DNA of 64,000 bases. Source: Actinoallomurus iriomotensis (GTDB lineage Bacteria > Actinomycetota > Actinomycetes > Streptosporangiales > Streptosporangiaceae). Below the pieces are notes generated by a model. The model searched no databases. It was not told where the DNA came from and saw only the letters and a program-made list of their open reading frames with translations. Positions within the stretch are counted from its first letter, which is position 1. Every line of letters starts with the position of its first letter. Of this stretch, positions 18,273-26,686 are shown in pieces. Location of the stretch: positions 620,001 to 684,000 of the forward strand of contig NZ_BSTJ01000003.1 in the NCBI RefSeq assembly GCF_030269445.1, written 5' to 3'. Made by a program: the position numbers and the translations under genes.

Positions 18273-18336
18273 GGTTTCGTTTTGCAACTGATTGGAGGCT
18301 AGGCGAGAATGGTTTCATTACGCAACTCATTGGAGG
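18273..18336. repeat. Two 26-bp direct repeats in the MFS/HxlR promoter
   Basis: Copies at 18273-18298 and 18311-18336 match at 22 of 26 positions. Both begin GGTTTC, carry GCAACT in the middle and end ATTGGAGG. The period is 38 bp. The second copy ends in the ribosome-binding site of the HxlR gene. Likely a paired operator. Confidence 0.7.
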
Positions 18337-18340
18337 GGTG

Positions 18341-18814
18341 ATGGCACGCGACGCCGAGGGGCAGAGCCCCGCGTGGACGGACCCGACCTGCCCGGTCGCC
18401 CGCACGGCCGATCTGGTCGGCGACCGGTGGAGCCTGCTCATCATTCGCGACGCGATGGACGGCGCCCGATCGTTCACCGACTTCCAGCAGCGCACCGGGA
18501 TCGCCCGCAACATCCTCACCGAACGGCTCCGCAAGCTCGTCGCTCACGGCCTGCTCACCCAGGTCGACGCGCCGTCGGGCAGACGCAGGCCGTACGCGCT
18601 CACCGAGGCGGGCAAAGATCTCTTCCCCGTGATCGTCACCCTGCGGCAGTGGGGCGAACGCCACGCCTTCGAGGCCGGCGAGGCGCACTCGGTCCTGGTC
18701 GACGACAACGGCACCCGCGTACCCGACCTCCTGCCCATGGCAACGAGCGGATCGCCCCTGACGAGCGACACGACCTCGGTACGACGGCCTGAGTCCGGCG
18801 CGACGCTCACTTGA
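18341..18814 (+). CDS. HxlR-family transcriptional regulator
   Basis: 157 residues with the HxlR winged helix: CPVARTADLVGDRWSLLIIRD, then FTDFQQRTGIARNILTERLRKL. ATG 18341 is chosen over GTG 18338 because GGAGGGG ends just before. The C-terminal 40 residues are Ser/Thr-rich and probably disordered. It should control the divergent MFS gene and itself through the 26-bp direct repeats. The cysteine at the start of the HTH (TCPV) is typical of the family and can be redox-sensing in some members. Confidence 0.9.
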   Translation: MARDAEGQSPAWTDPTCPVARTADLVGDRWSLLIIRDAMDGARSFTDFQQRTGIARNILTERLRKLVAHGLLTQVDAPSGRRRPYALTEAGKDLFPVIVTLRQWGERHAFEAGEAHSVLVDDNGTRVPDLLPMATSGSPLTSDTTSVRRPESGATLT

Positions 18815-18847
18815 CGGCCGAATTAGCTACCCGCTATCTATTAGCTA
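18811..18847 (+). promoter_or_regulatory. Promoter and TAGCTA operator repeats before PadR operon
   Basis: TTGACG (18811-18816) and TATCTA (18835-18840) are 18 bases apart, a good housekeeping promoter. TTAGCTA occurs at 18823-18829 inside the spacer and again at 18841-18847 just after the -10. The repeats flank the -10, so a bound PadR protein would block transcription. Confidence 0.6.
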
Positions 18848-18865
18848 GCCGTTAGGGGGTGGCAC

Positions 18866-19390
18866 GTGCAGGACGCACTGCTGGCGATGCTCGCCAAGGA
18901 ACCGTCGTACGGCTACCACCTGCGCACACGCCTACGGCGAGCGCTCGGACCACTGGGCGAGTCGATGAACGCGGGCCAGGTCTACGTCGCCCTGACCCGA
19001 CTGGAAAAGGCCGGCCTGATCGTCAGCGAACGCGCGGACGGACTCCCCGAACGCCCCGATCGCAAGATGTACGCCCTCACCCCGGCCGGCCAGCAGCGGG
19101 TCGCCGCCTGGCTGGCCGAGGTGAGCTGGCCCAAACCCGACCTGGCCGACTTCCACCTCAAACTCACCACCGCCGCCGCGGCCCGGCTCGCCGACCCCGT
19201 GGAACTGGTGGCCGCCCAACGCCGCGAACTCATGCGCCGCCTACGCGACGCGCAACACGCCGCGCTGGCCGAACCCGACGACTCGACCGCCGGTCTGCTC
19301 CTGGAAGGCGTCGTGTTGCGACTACAAGCCGACCTGCGCTGGCTCGCCGCCTGCGAACGCGCCTGGTCCGGCGACGAGAACCGAATCTGA
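18866..19390 (+). CDS. PadR-family transcriptional regulator
   Basis: 174 residues from GTG 18866. The PadR winged helix is clear (LLAMLAKEPSYGYHLRTRL, GQVYVALTRLEKAGLI, KMYALTPAGQQRVAAWL) and a helical C-terminal dimerisation domain follows. First gene of a three-gene operon, six bases before the ABC ATPase. PadR proteins usually repress adjacent ABC exporters until a ligand binds; the repeats at 18823-18847 are the likely site. Confidence 0.9.
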   Translation: MQDALLAMLAKEPSYGYHLRTRLRRALGPLGESMNAGQVYVALTRLEKAGLIVSERADGLPERPDRKMYALTPAGQQRVAAWLAEVSWPKPDLADFHLKLTTAAAARLADPVELVAAQRRELMRRLRDAQHAALAEPDDSTAGLLLEGVVLRLQADLRWLAACERAWSGDENRI

Positions 19391-19396
19391 GGACGC

Positions 19397-20137
19397 ATGG
19401 ACGAATCCGGTGACGTGCTGCGGGTCCGCGACCTGTACAAGGAACACGGCCACCACGAAAGCCTGGTCCGCGCGGTCGACGGAATCGACCTGGACGTGCC
19501 GACGGGGCAGATGCTCGCGGTGATGGGCCCCAGCGGCTGCGGGAAATCCACCCTGCTCCACCTGCTCGGCGGCCTGGAACGGCCCACCGACGGAGAGGTA
19601 TGGCTGGCCGGCCGGCGCATCGACACCATCAGCGAACGCGGCCTGGCCCGCCTACGACGCCGGGCGGTCGGATTCGTCTTCCAGGCCTTCCACCTGGTGG
19701 AGGAGCTGTCCGCGGCGGAGAACGTGGAGCTGCCCGTCCTTCTGGCCGGCGGCTCACCACGCGCGGCCAGACGCCGCGCCGCCCTCCTGCTCGAACGGTT
19801 CGGCCTCGCCGACCGCGCCCGGCACCTGCCCTGGCAACTGTCCGGCGGCCAACGCCAGCGAGTCGCCATCGCCCGCGCCGTGGCCAACCGACCACACGTC
19901 CTCCTGGCCGACGAACCCACCGGAAACCTCGACACCACCGCGACACTCGACGTCCTGCGAGTCTTCGAAGACCTACGCGCCGCAGGACAGACTCTCGTGA
20001 TCGTCACCCACGACGAACGGGTCGCGGCCACCGCGGACCGGCTGATCTCCATGCGAGACGGCATGTTCGTCGACGACACCCGGCTGGCGGGCAGCACCAC
20101 CGGACGACTCGACGGCCTCATCAGGCTGGAGGACTGA
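19397..20137 (+). CDS. ABC transporter ATPase, MacB/LolD type
   Basis: 246 residues: Walker A GPSGCGKST, Q-loop FVFQAFHL, signature LSGGQRQRV, Walker B VLLADEPTGNLD and H-loop VTHDERVAA. It belongs to the group that drives FtsX-like permeases, which act by mechanical movement rather than classical transport. It partners the permease five bases downstream. Substrate unknown; antimicrobial peptide resistance is common for PadR-linked pairs but is inference here. Confidence 0.93.
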   Translation: MDESGDVLRVRDLYKEHGHHESLVRAVDGIDLDVPTGQMLAVMGPSGCGKSTLLHLLGGLERPTDGEVWLAGRRIDTISERGLARLRRRAVGFVFQAFHLVEELSAAENVELPVLLAGGSPRAARRRAALLLERFGLADRARHLPWQLSGGQRQRVAIARAVANRPHVLLADEPTGNLDTTATLDVLRVFEDLRAAGQTLVIVTHDERVAATADRLISMRDGMFVDDTRLAGSTTGRLDGLIRLED

Positions 20138-20142
20138 TCGCC

Positions 20143-21936
20143 GTGGGCCGCGTCCTGCTCATCTTCCGCCTCGTCCTGGCCGACGTACGCCGGCATCCCA
20201 CCCAGGCGGTCATCCTTCTCATCTCGATCACCGCCGCCACCGCCATGCTCGGCCTGGGCGGATCGCTACACGGCGCGACGCAAGCGCTGTACCAGAAGAC
20301 CCGCGCGGCCACGGCCGGGCCGGACGTGGTCGCGTTCGCACCCGGCACCGGCCGGACCGCGATCAAAACCTTGACGTCCTTGGAGCACGTGCCCGGGGTG
20401 CTCACGCACAGCGGACCGTACCGCGAGTACTACACGAAGCTCACGGCGCACGGCTCCACGGGAGCCGCGGTGGCGCAGGTCGCCGACATGACACCGGGCC
20501 CGGTCGACCGTCCCCTGGTCACCTCGGGCCATTGGATACGCCCCGGCGGCGTCGTGGTCGAACGCGGCTTCGCCACCGCGCTGGGCGTCCACGTCGGCGA
20601 CCACGTCACCGTCGCCGGCCGCTCGCTCCCGGTCGTGGGCATCGCCGTGACCGCGGCCCACGCGGTCTACCCGTGGGCGCCGGGGATCGGCCCGGGCGGC
20701 GGGCCGAGCGACGGCGGCGGCCTGATCTGGCTGAACGAACGGGACACCCGGGCACTGGAATCGGCCGCCGATACCTCGGTGACCTCCTTCATCGACCTGA
20801 AGCTGCGGGATCCCGGCACGGCCCTGGCGTGGCATCGCAATCCCGCCGTCACCTCCGCGATCGGGGACCGCTGGGTGAACGTCAGAGCCTGGCAGCTCAT
20901 CGCCGAGCAGGACTCCCTCATGCTCAAGGGCAGCCAGCCGATCCTGGTCATCGGCAGCTGGCTGCTCGCGTTCCTGGCCATCGCCGGGGTGGCCACGCTG
21001 GCCGCGGGGCGCGCCGCCAGGCAGACCCGCCGGGTCGGACTGCTCAAGGCCGTCGGCGCGACCCCCGGCCTCATCGCCGCCGTCCTGCTCACCGAATACC
21101 TGACCCTGGCACTCCTCGCCGACGCGCTGGGGCTGATCACGGCACGGCTGATCCAGCCCGCCATCATCAATCCCAGCGCCGGCCTGATCACCACCGCCAC
21201 CGGACCGACCGGTACCACCATCGCCGTGACGACCGTCGTCGCCCTGGGCGTGGCCGCCCTGACGAGCCTCGGCCCTGTCGTACGGGCCCTGCGCACCGAA
21301 ACCGTCGCCGCGCTCGCGGACACCGCCCACCGGCCCCAGCACCGGGCGCACCTGACCAGGCTGTCCGCGCTGCTGCCGACGCCACTCCTCCTCGGGCTAC
21401 GCCTGATCGCCCGCCGGCCCGGCCGCGCCGTCCTGCACGCCTGCGACACCGCGGCCACACTGACCACGATCACCGGCCTGCTGATGATCTACGCCCAACC
21501 CGCGAAGGGTTACCCGGGCTCTTCCATGGCGAACCATCTGCGAGACGCCCAGGAACACCACGTGATACTGGCCGTCACCGCCGCGCTGGTCGCCCTCGCC
21601 GCCATCAACACCGTCACCATCACCTGGACCACGGCACAGGACGCCCGGCCCACCATGGCCATCGCCCGTACGCTCGGCGCCACCCCCGGCCAGATCACCG
21701 CCGGCCTGTCCGCCGCGCAGCTCCTGCCGACCCTGCCCGGCGCCCTCGCCGGCATCCCCCTGGGCATCATCCTGTGCCTGCCCTTCAGCACCGCGAACAC
21801 GACCTGGCCTCCCGCATGGTCGCTGCTCGGCGCGGCACTCGCCGCCCTGCCCGCGACAGCCGCACTCACCGCCGTACCCGCCCGCGTCGCGGCCCACCGA
21901 TCCGTGGCCCACACCCTCAGCGCCGAGGCGACGTAA
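20143..21936 (+). CDS. FtsX-like ABC permease
   Basis: 597 residues from GTG 20143, with GGAGG six bases upstream. Architecture: membrane helix near residues 15-35, a large outer domain (to about 260), three helices with the FtsX motif (LAAGRAARQTRRVGLLKAVGATP), a second helix set, and a C-terminal repeat of the FtsX motif (DARPTMAIARTLGATPGQI). Length and double FtsX units fit the actinobacterial peptide-resistance type. Works with the ATPase at 19397. Confidence 0.9.
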   Translation: MGRVLLIFRLVLADVRRHPTQAVILLISITAATAMLGLGGSLHGATQALYQKTRAATAGPDVVAFAPGTGRTAIKTLTSLEHVPGVLTHSGPYREYYTKLTAHGSTGAAVAQVADMTPGPVDRPLVTSGHWIRPGGVVVERGFATALGVHVGDHVTVAGRSLPVVGIAVTAAHAVYPWAPGIGPGGGPSDGGGLIWLNERDTRALESAADTSVTSFIDLKLRDPGTALAWHRNPAVTSAIGDRWVNVRAWQLIAEQDSLMLKGSQPILVIGSWLLAFLAIAGVATLAAGRAARQTRRVGLLKAVGATPGLIAAVLLTEYLTLALLADALGLITARLIQPAIINPSAGLITTATGPTGTTIAVTTVVALGVAALTSLGPVVRALRTETVAALADTAHRPQHRAHLTRLSALLPTPLLLGLRLIARRPGRAVLHACDTAATLTTITGLLMIYAQPAKGYPGSSMANHLRDAQEHHVILAVTAALVALAAINTVTITWTTAQDARPTMAIARTLGATPGQITAGLSAAQLLPTLPGALAGIPLGIILCLPFSTANTTWPPAWSLLGAALAALPATAALTAVPARVAAHRSVAHTLSAEAT

Positions 21937-21949
21937 GCGACCGCCGCCC

Positions 21950-22522
21950 TCACATGCGGGCCGTCAGGCCGTCCAGGGTCAGGTCGAGCAGGCGTTCGGC
22001 CCGTTCCCGCTGGTCGGGTCCTGCCGAGGTGAGGGCGATGCCTTCGAGGGCGGCGCCCATGTCGGTGGCGCTGATGTCGGTACGGATCGTGCCGGCGTCC
22101 GCGCAGGCGTCCATCAGGGTGGTGACGGCGGCCTGGATCATTTCCCGGCTATGGCCGTAGGGGTTGCTTCCCGCGGCGGCGATGGCGCGCAGAGCGTCGG
22201 CCATGCCGGATTTGGCGGTGACGTAGTCCAGGAAGAGGCGCGTCCAGGCACGCAGGGCCTCGTAGGGCGGCTTCACCGCGAGCAGCTCGGGGACGGCGTC
22301 ACACAGCTGGGCCACCTCGTTGCGGTAGACCGCCTCGATCAGGACCTCACAGGTGGGGAAGTTGCGGTACAGGGTCGCGCTGCCCACACCCGCCTCTTTG
22401 GCGATGCGCTCCAGGTGCGCGTCCAGCCCCTCTTCGGCGAACACGCGCACCGCGGCCGCGAGGATCTTGTCCCTGTTACGCCGTGCGTCAGCGCGCAACG
22501 GGCGTTGTGCACCGTCGGCCAT
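21950..22522 (-). CDS. TetR-family transcriptional regulator
   Basis: 190 residues. HTH: RDKILAAAVRVFAEEGLDAHLERIAKEAGVGSATLYRNFPT. The C-terminal domain belongs to the SBP-type ligand-binding group often seen next to SDR genes. GGGGAGTGG precedes ATG 22522. Divergent from the SDR at 22647, with two near-identical 20-bp operators in between. Converges with the ABC permease, 13 bases apart. Confidence 0.9.
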   Translation of the reverse strand: MADGAQRPLRADARRNRDKILAAAVRVFAEEGLDAHLERIAKEAGVGSATLYRNFPTCEVLIEAVYRNEVAQLCDAVPELLAVKPPYEALRAWTRLFLDYVTAKSGMADALRAIAAAGSNPYGHSREMIQAAVTTLMDACADAGTIRTDISATDMGAALEGIALTSAGPDQRERAERLLDLTLDGLTARM

Positions 22523-22550
22523 CAGTCGTCGCCACTCCCCTCAACCTGCT

Positions 22551-22601
22551 AAGTGGAGGCGCGCCCACTTAGCCTCAGCGTAAGTGGTGGCGCCCCCACT
22601 T
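22551..22601. promoter_or_regulatory. Two TetR-type operators in tandem
   Basis: AAGTGGAGGCGCGCCCACTT (22551-22570) and AAGTGGTGGCGCCCCCACTT (22582-22601) are imperfect palindromes that match each other at 18 of 20 positions, 31 bp apart. They lie between the TetR start and the SDR start. Confidence 0.75.
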
Positions 22602-22646
22602 TCACTGTAGGTCATGGACCGACCCCCTTCTGGAAGGACGTTGATC

Positions 22647-23384
22647 ATGTCAGGTGTCGAGGGCAAGGTCGTGGCGATCACAGGCGCCAGCAGCGGCATC
22701 GGAGCGGCGACCGCGACCCACCTCGCCGGAGAAGGAGCCCGGCTCGTGCTGGGGGCCCGGCGGGAGGACCGGCTGGACGCGGTGGTGGACCAGATCACGG
22801 CCCGGGGCGGCACGGCCGTCGGGGCCGTCATCGACGTGACGCGCCGCGAGGACCTCAAGCGCCTGACGGACACGGCGGTCGACCGGTTCGGCCGGCTCGA
22901 CGTCCTGGTCTCCAACGCCGGCACGATGGCGGTGTCGCCGTTCGACGAACTGCGCCAGGACGACTGGGACGCCATGGTCGCGACCCATGTCACCGGCCTG
23001 CTGAACGGGATCGGGGCGGCACTTCCCGTCTTCCGGCGGCAGCGCTCCGGCCAGTTCGTCAACGTCGCCTCCACCGCGGCGTACGTCGTGAAATCTCCCC
23101 AGGCCGTCTACGCGGCCACCAAGACGGCGGTGAAGGTGCTGACCGAGGGCCTGCGACAGGAGTCGGGACCTGACCTGCGCGTCACCCTCGTCTCACCGGG
23201 GTTCACCAACACCGAGGGCGTGGGCAAGGGGGCGAGTCCCGAAGCAGCCGCGGCGGCCGCCCGGCAGCGCGACGAGATCGCCATCCCGCCCTCCGCCATC
23301 GCATCCGCGATCGGTTACGCGATCGGGCAGCCCGCCGGCATCGACGTCAGCGAGATCGTCGTCCGGCCCACCGTGCAAGCCTGA
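22647..23384 (+). CDS. SDR-family NAD(P)-dependent oxidoreductase
   Basis: 245 residues: TGASSGIG, SNAG, catalytic Ser in NVASTAAYV, and YAATK (YxxxK). ATG 22647 is chosen because GGAAGGA lies eight bases upstream; the ATG at 22614 lacks a site. Members of this subgroup are annotated as general oxidoreductases. Likely repressed by the divergent TetR protein. Substrate unknown. Confidence 0.9.
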   Translation: MSGVEGKVVAITGASSGIGAATATHLAGEGARLVLGARREDRLDAVVDQITARGGTAVGAVIDVTRREDLKRLTDTAVDRFGRLDVLVSNAGTMAVSPFDELRQDDWDAMVATHVTGLLNGIGAALPVFRRQRSGQFVNVASTAAYVVKSPQAVYAATKTAVKVLTEGLRQESGPDLRVTLVSPGFTNTEGVGKGASPEAAAAAARQRDEIAIPPSAIASAIGYAIGQPAGIDVSEIVVRPTVQA

Positions 23385-23435
23385 CGCCCAGCGCGGACGA
23401 CCGCGAAGACAACGGCGGCCGGTGGAGAACGGTCA

Positions 23436-23457
23436 GGAGCGCCCTGCCAGGCGCTCC
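23436..23457. terminator. Hairpin after SDR gene
   Basis: GGAGCGCC and GGCGCTCC form a perfect 8-bp stem with a 6-base loop, 52 bases past the SDR stop. No T run, as is usual in this genome. Confidence 0.5.
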
Positions 23458-23569
23458 GACGCCCTTGGAGCAGCGGGGCGAGGCGGTGACCGATCCTGTG
23501 ACGTCGCTGTGACCGGCTCCTTGGCAGTCTGCCCGGCATTCGGGTTCCCCGAGAGGAAAGGATCTTCGG

Positions 23570-25120
23570 ATGAGACGTGCGGCAGTCGGGGGCGTGGTTG
23601 GCCTGGCCTGCGCGGTGCTGACGCTGGGCAGTACGACACCGGGCATGGCCGTACCGGCCACCGCCGTGGCGAGTCCGCCGGTTTCGGCGGTCGACTGGAG
23701 GCCCTGCCCCGCCTATTCCGATGAGGTGATCGCCGGCCTGGGTGCCACCGGCGAGCAGATACCGCGGTTCCGCGCGCAGCTGAAGCGCCTGGAGTGCGGG
23801 ACGATCAGCGTCCCGCTGGACTACCGCCGCCCGGCGGGCCGGAAGATCAGTATCGCGGTCACCCGGCTGGGCGCCGTGGACCCCGGACACCGGCTCGGCG
23901 CGCTGGCGATGGCCCCGGGCGGGCCCGGCGGCAGCGGATATCTCGACCCCATCAGGATGACGCTCAGGAACAAGGAGATCGCCCGGCTCAACGACCGGTA
24001 CGACCTCATCGGCTTCGATCCCCGTGGGGTGAACTACAGCACCAAGACCAGCTGCGAGGGTGCGCCGCCTCCCCATGTGGGACCCGGACCGCTGACCAAG
24101 GCGTCGGCCAAGCGGATCTACGAGGCCATGGCGGCGGACAACACCGCCTGCGGGCGGTCCGATCCGGCCTTCCTCGGGCAGCTCACCACCGCGAACGTGG
24201 CCCGGGACCTGGATCGGGTGCGGGCCGCGCTCGGTGAGCGCAGGCTCAACATCCTCGGCTTCTCTTGGGGCACCTGGCTCGGCGCGGTGTATCGCAGCCT
24301 CTTCCCCGGCCGTACGGGGCGCGTCTTCCTGGACAGCCCGGCGCCGCCGTACACCAGCTTCGCCGAGCATGACGAGGGAGTCGCCGAGGCCACGGAGCGG
24401 AACTTCGCGCGTATGGCGGCGTGGCTCGCGCGCTATGACACGACGTACGGGCTGGGCACCACCGCACAGCAGGTGCGGGCCGCGGTCCTGAAGCTGCGCC
24501 ACGACTATGACGCCGCCCCCAAGACGTTCACGGACCTGAAGGCGACCATCGACGGCGCCTCGATCGCCCAGCTGGCAGGCAAGACCTCACCCGAATGGCC
24601 GCAGGCCGGCCGGGCGCTCGCCGAGCTGCGGGGCGCGACCGGCTCCCAGGCGCCGCCCACCGTCAAAGAGATCTTCGGCGCCGAACCGGCCCCGCCCGTT
24701 CCCGGCGCACCCGAGATGACGAACATGACGATGAACCGGGCGACCATCTGCAATGAGGATCAGAGCCGGCTCGGCTTCTCCGCCGCCTGGGCCGTCTACC
24801 AGAAGCGCCTCGAGCGTGAGCCGGTGACGGCCTTCTACTTCGGCGCCGGATGCGCCGGCTGGCCGCTGCCCGCACAACAGACCCGGGTACACCGCACCGG
24901 AGGTTCGCTGGTGTTGTCCGGGCACCGTTACGACACCATGTCCGCCTACAAGTGGACCCTGCAGACGCAGGCCGCCATCGGCGGCAAGGTCTACACCGTC
25001 GACGACGACGTCCACGTATCGGCCACACGCGTGCCCGAATGCGCCGTGGACGTGGTGGCCTACTTCACCACCGGACGAATCGACAACGGCTGCGACGGAG
25101 AGCCGGTGCCGACCCCCTAG
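23570..25120 (+). CDS. Secreted alpha/beta hydrolase, tripeptidyl-aminopeptidase type
   Basis: 516 residues with an N-terminal signal peptide (hydrophobic 5-25, AVPA/AVAS cleavage region). The oxyanion region is APGGPGGSG and the nucleophile elbow GFSWGTW gives Ser in GxSxG. Toward the C-terminus, GHRYDTMSAY and DDDVHVSAT stand where the acid and His normally lie; the usual DPVTP segment is replaced. GAGAGGAAAGG precedes ATG 23570. The group cleaves small peptides from N-termini or esters outside the cell. The altered acid region makes activity less certain. Confidence 0.82.
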   Translation: MRRAAVGGVVGLACAVLTLGSTTPGMAVPATAVASPPVSAVDWRPCPAYSDEVIAGLGATGEQIPRFRAQLKRLECGTISVPLDYRRPAGRKISIAVTRLGAVDPGHRLGALAMAPGGPGGSGYLDPIRMTLRNKEIARLNDRYDLIGFDPRGVNYSTKTSCEGAPPPHVGPGPLTKASAKRIYEAMAADNTACGRSDPAFLGQLTTANVARDLDRVRAALGERRLNILGFSWGTWLGAVYRSLFPGRTGRVFLDSPAPPYTSFAEHDEGVAEATERNFARMAAWLARYDTTYGLGTTAQQVRAAVLKLRHDYDAAPKTFTDLKATIDGASIAQLAGKTSPEWPQAGRALAELRGATGSQAPPTVKEIFGAEPAPPVPGAPEMTNMTMNRATICNEDQSRLGFSAAWAVYQKRLEREPVTAFYFGAGCAGWPLPAQQTRVHRTGGSLVLSGHRYDTMSAYKWTLQTQAAIGGKVYTVDDDVHVSATRVPECAVDVVAYFTTGRIDNGCDGEPVPTP

Positions 25121-25145
25121 GAGGCGCGCCAAGTGTGACCACTCT

Positions 25146-25187
25146 CCGGCGGCCGCGGTGGGCGCGGGTGCCCACCGCGGCCGCCGG
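25146..25187. terminator. Strong bidirectional hairpin terminator
   Basis: An 18-bp perfect stem (25146-25163 with 25170-25187) around a 6-base loop, between two convergent genes that end at 25120 and 25193. Both sides lack a T run. Confidence 0.8.
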
Positions 25188-25192
25188 ACCGC

Positions 25193-26422
25193 TCAGCAGG
25201 TCAGCCGGCGCAGGTCGATCGAGTCGGCGACGGCCCGGTAGCCGGCGTCGCTGAGGTGAATGTGGTCGCCGGAGTCGTACGGTGCGGCCAACCGGGTGGC
25301 GTCGCCGCGATCGCGGACGACGGCGTCGAAGTCGAAGACCGCGTCGAAGTCGCCGGTGGTTCGCAGGTATCGGTTGATCTCGTTGCGGGTCGCCTCCCGA
25401 TCGGCGTCGTCGAGGTTCGCCGGAGTGATGGTGGCGGCGAAGACGCACTTGCCCATGGCGTGCGCCTGTTCCACGATCTGCCGGTCGGCGGCGATCAGAT
25501 CGTCGGCGGAGACGCCGCCGCTGACGTCGTTGATCCCCTCGAAGAGGAAGACCGAGCCGATTCCCGGTTTCGTGAGCACGTCGCGCACGAGCCGGGTCTG
25601 GCCGGGCAGGCCGGTGCTGCCGCCACCCGAGGTGACCCGGTTGCCGGAGATGCCCTCGTTCGCGATGCCGAACTGTTTCACGTCCGGGAGCCGCTCGACC
25701 CGAGCGGCCAGTTCGTCGGTCCAGCGATGGTTGGCGTTGATGGTCGATCCGACGCCGTCGGTGATCGAGTCGCCGAGTGCGGCCATGGTGCCCACACGTG
25801 TCGGCGCGTCGAGCGTGATCGCGTCGAGGAAGAACCAGTTGGCGTCCTGGGTGCCGAAGTGGTCGGCGGACTCATCGGCCGCCCAGTCACCGGTGCCGGA
25901 CTTGAAGGTGTACTGCATCGTCCGGTTATGGGCGGTGATCACGCTCGCGGTTCCCTTCAGCGCCAGCGAGACCGAGAGATCGGCGCCCGGCGCGACCGTC
26001 CCGGGCAGCCGATCGCTGAGCACCACGCCACCGGCGGGGATGGTCACCGACGTCTTCCCGCCGAAGGTGATCCGGCGATTGCTGCCCGGCACGATCGCGG
26101 CCGAGTCCGACGCCGTCGGCGTACCGATGTAGGCGGAGGAGAAGGTGATGGCCGAGGTCCCGAAGTTGTTCGACAACCGGATACGGAGGTTGCCACCGCC
26201 GATCGTGGTGTGCACGACGTTGCGCACGGTAACGTCGATGAGGCTGCCGCCGGCCTTGTCGTCGCTCGCGGCCCAGGTCGTGACGGTGGAGAGCGGCCGA
26301 CCTTGGGCGGCGTCGGCCGTGGAGCCGGCGAGTGTGCCGGCACCGGCGGCGAACAGGGTCGCCGCCAGCGCGGCCGCGCACCCGGCGACGATGCGCGATC
26401 GGACAGACCAGGTCAGTGGCAT
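25193..26422 (-). CDS. Secreted SGNH/GDSL-family hydrolase
   Basis: 409 residues. A signal peptide (RSRIVAGCAAALAATLFAAG...TADAA) is followed by a beta-rich N-terminal domain of about 170 residues, then the SGNH domain. Block I GDSITDG carries the Ser, block III is GINDVSGG, and block V DHIHLS carries Asp and His. GAGAGGAC precedes ATG 26422. Members are esterases or carbohydrate deacetylases acting on extracellular polymers. Its promoter region holds a large inverted repeat at 26523-26587. Confidence 0.9.
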   Translation of the reverse strand: MPLTWSVRSRIVAGCAAALAATLFAAGAGTLAGSTADAAQGRPLSTVTTWAASDDKAGGSLIDVTVRNVVHTTIGGGNLRIRLSNNFGTSAITFSSAYIGTPTASDSAAIVPGSNRRITFGGKTSVTIPAGGVVLSDRLPGTVAPGADLSVSLALKGTASVITAHNRTMQYTFKSGTGDWAADESADHFGTQDANWFFLDAITLDAPTRVGTMAALGDSITDGVGSTINANHRWTDELAARVERLPDVKQFGIANEGISGNRVTSGGGSTGLPGQTRLVRDVLTKPGIGSVFLFEGINDVSGGVSADDLIAADRQIVEQAHAMGKCVFAATITPANLDDADREATRNEINRYLRTTGDFDAVFDFDAVVRDRGDATRLAAPYDSGDHIHLSDAGYRAVADSIDLRRLTC

Positions 26423-26522
26423 GGATGTCCTCTCGAATGAGGGAAAGGACCCGGTGTCGGGTCGCCGAACATGTCGATAGTGACCTGGGATTCGACGTCT
26501 GATCATGTCCACTTTCGGTCTG

Positions 26523-26587
26523 GCCGTTATGCCGCGAAGCCTTGCGGATCTCTGCGGAACACCGCGTAGCACGGCGGGCATAACGGC
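26523..26587. repeat. 11-bp perfect inverted repeat spanning 65 bases
   Basis: GCCGTTATGCC (26523-26533) pairs with GGCATAACGGC (26577-26587). Inside is a second hairpin, GCGG-AACA-CCGC (26554-26565). It lies between the divergent SGNH and P450 genes. It could be a DNA operator pair or a structured transcript leader. Confidence 0.55.
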
Positions 26588-26686
26588 GAAAGCCCCCGGC
26601 CGGCCTCAACAAAGTGCACTTCTCAGCCGATCGGCCGCTTGTTACCTTTGACCGACCAGGGCTTCGGCGGCAGTGAGGACCCTCCG

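Noticed and set aside
17007-18302. 431-residue frame opposite the MFS gene
   Set aside because: Shadow of third codon positions; MFS has twelve membrane helices.
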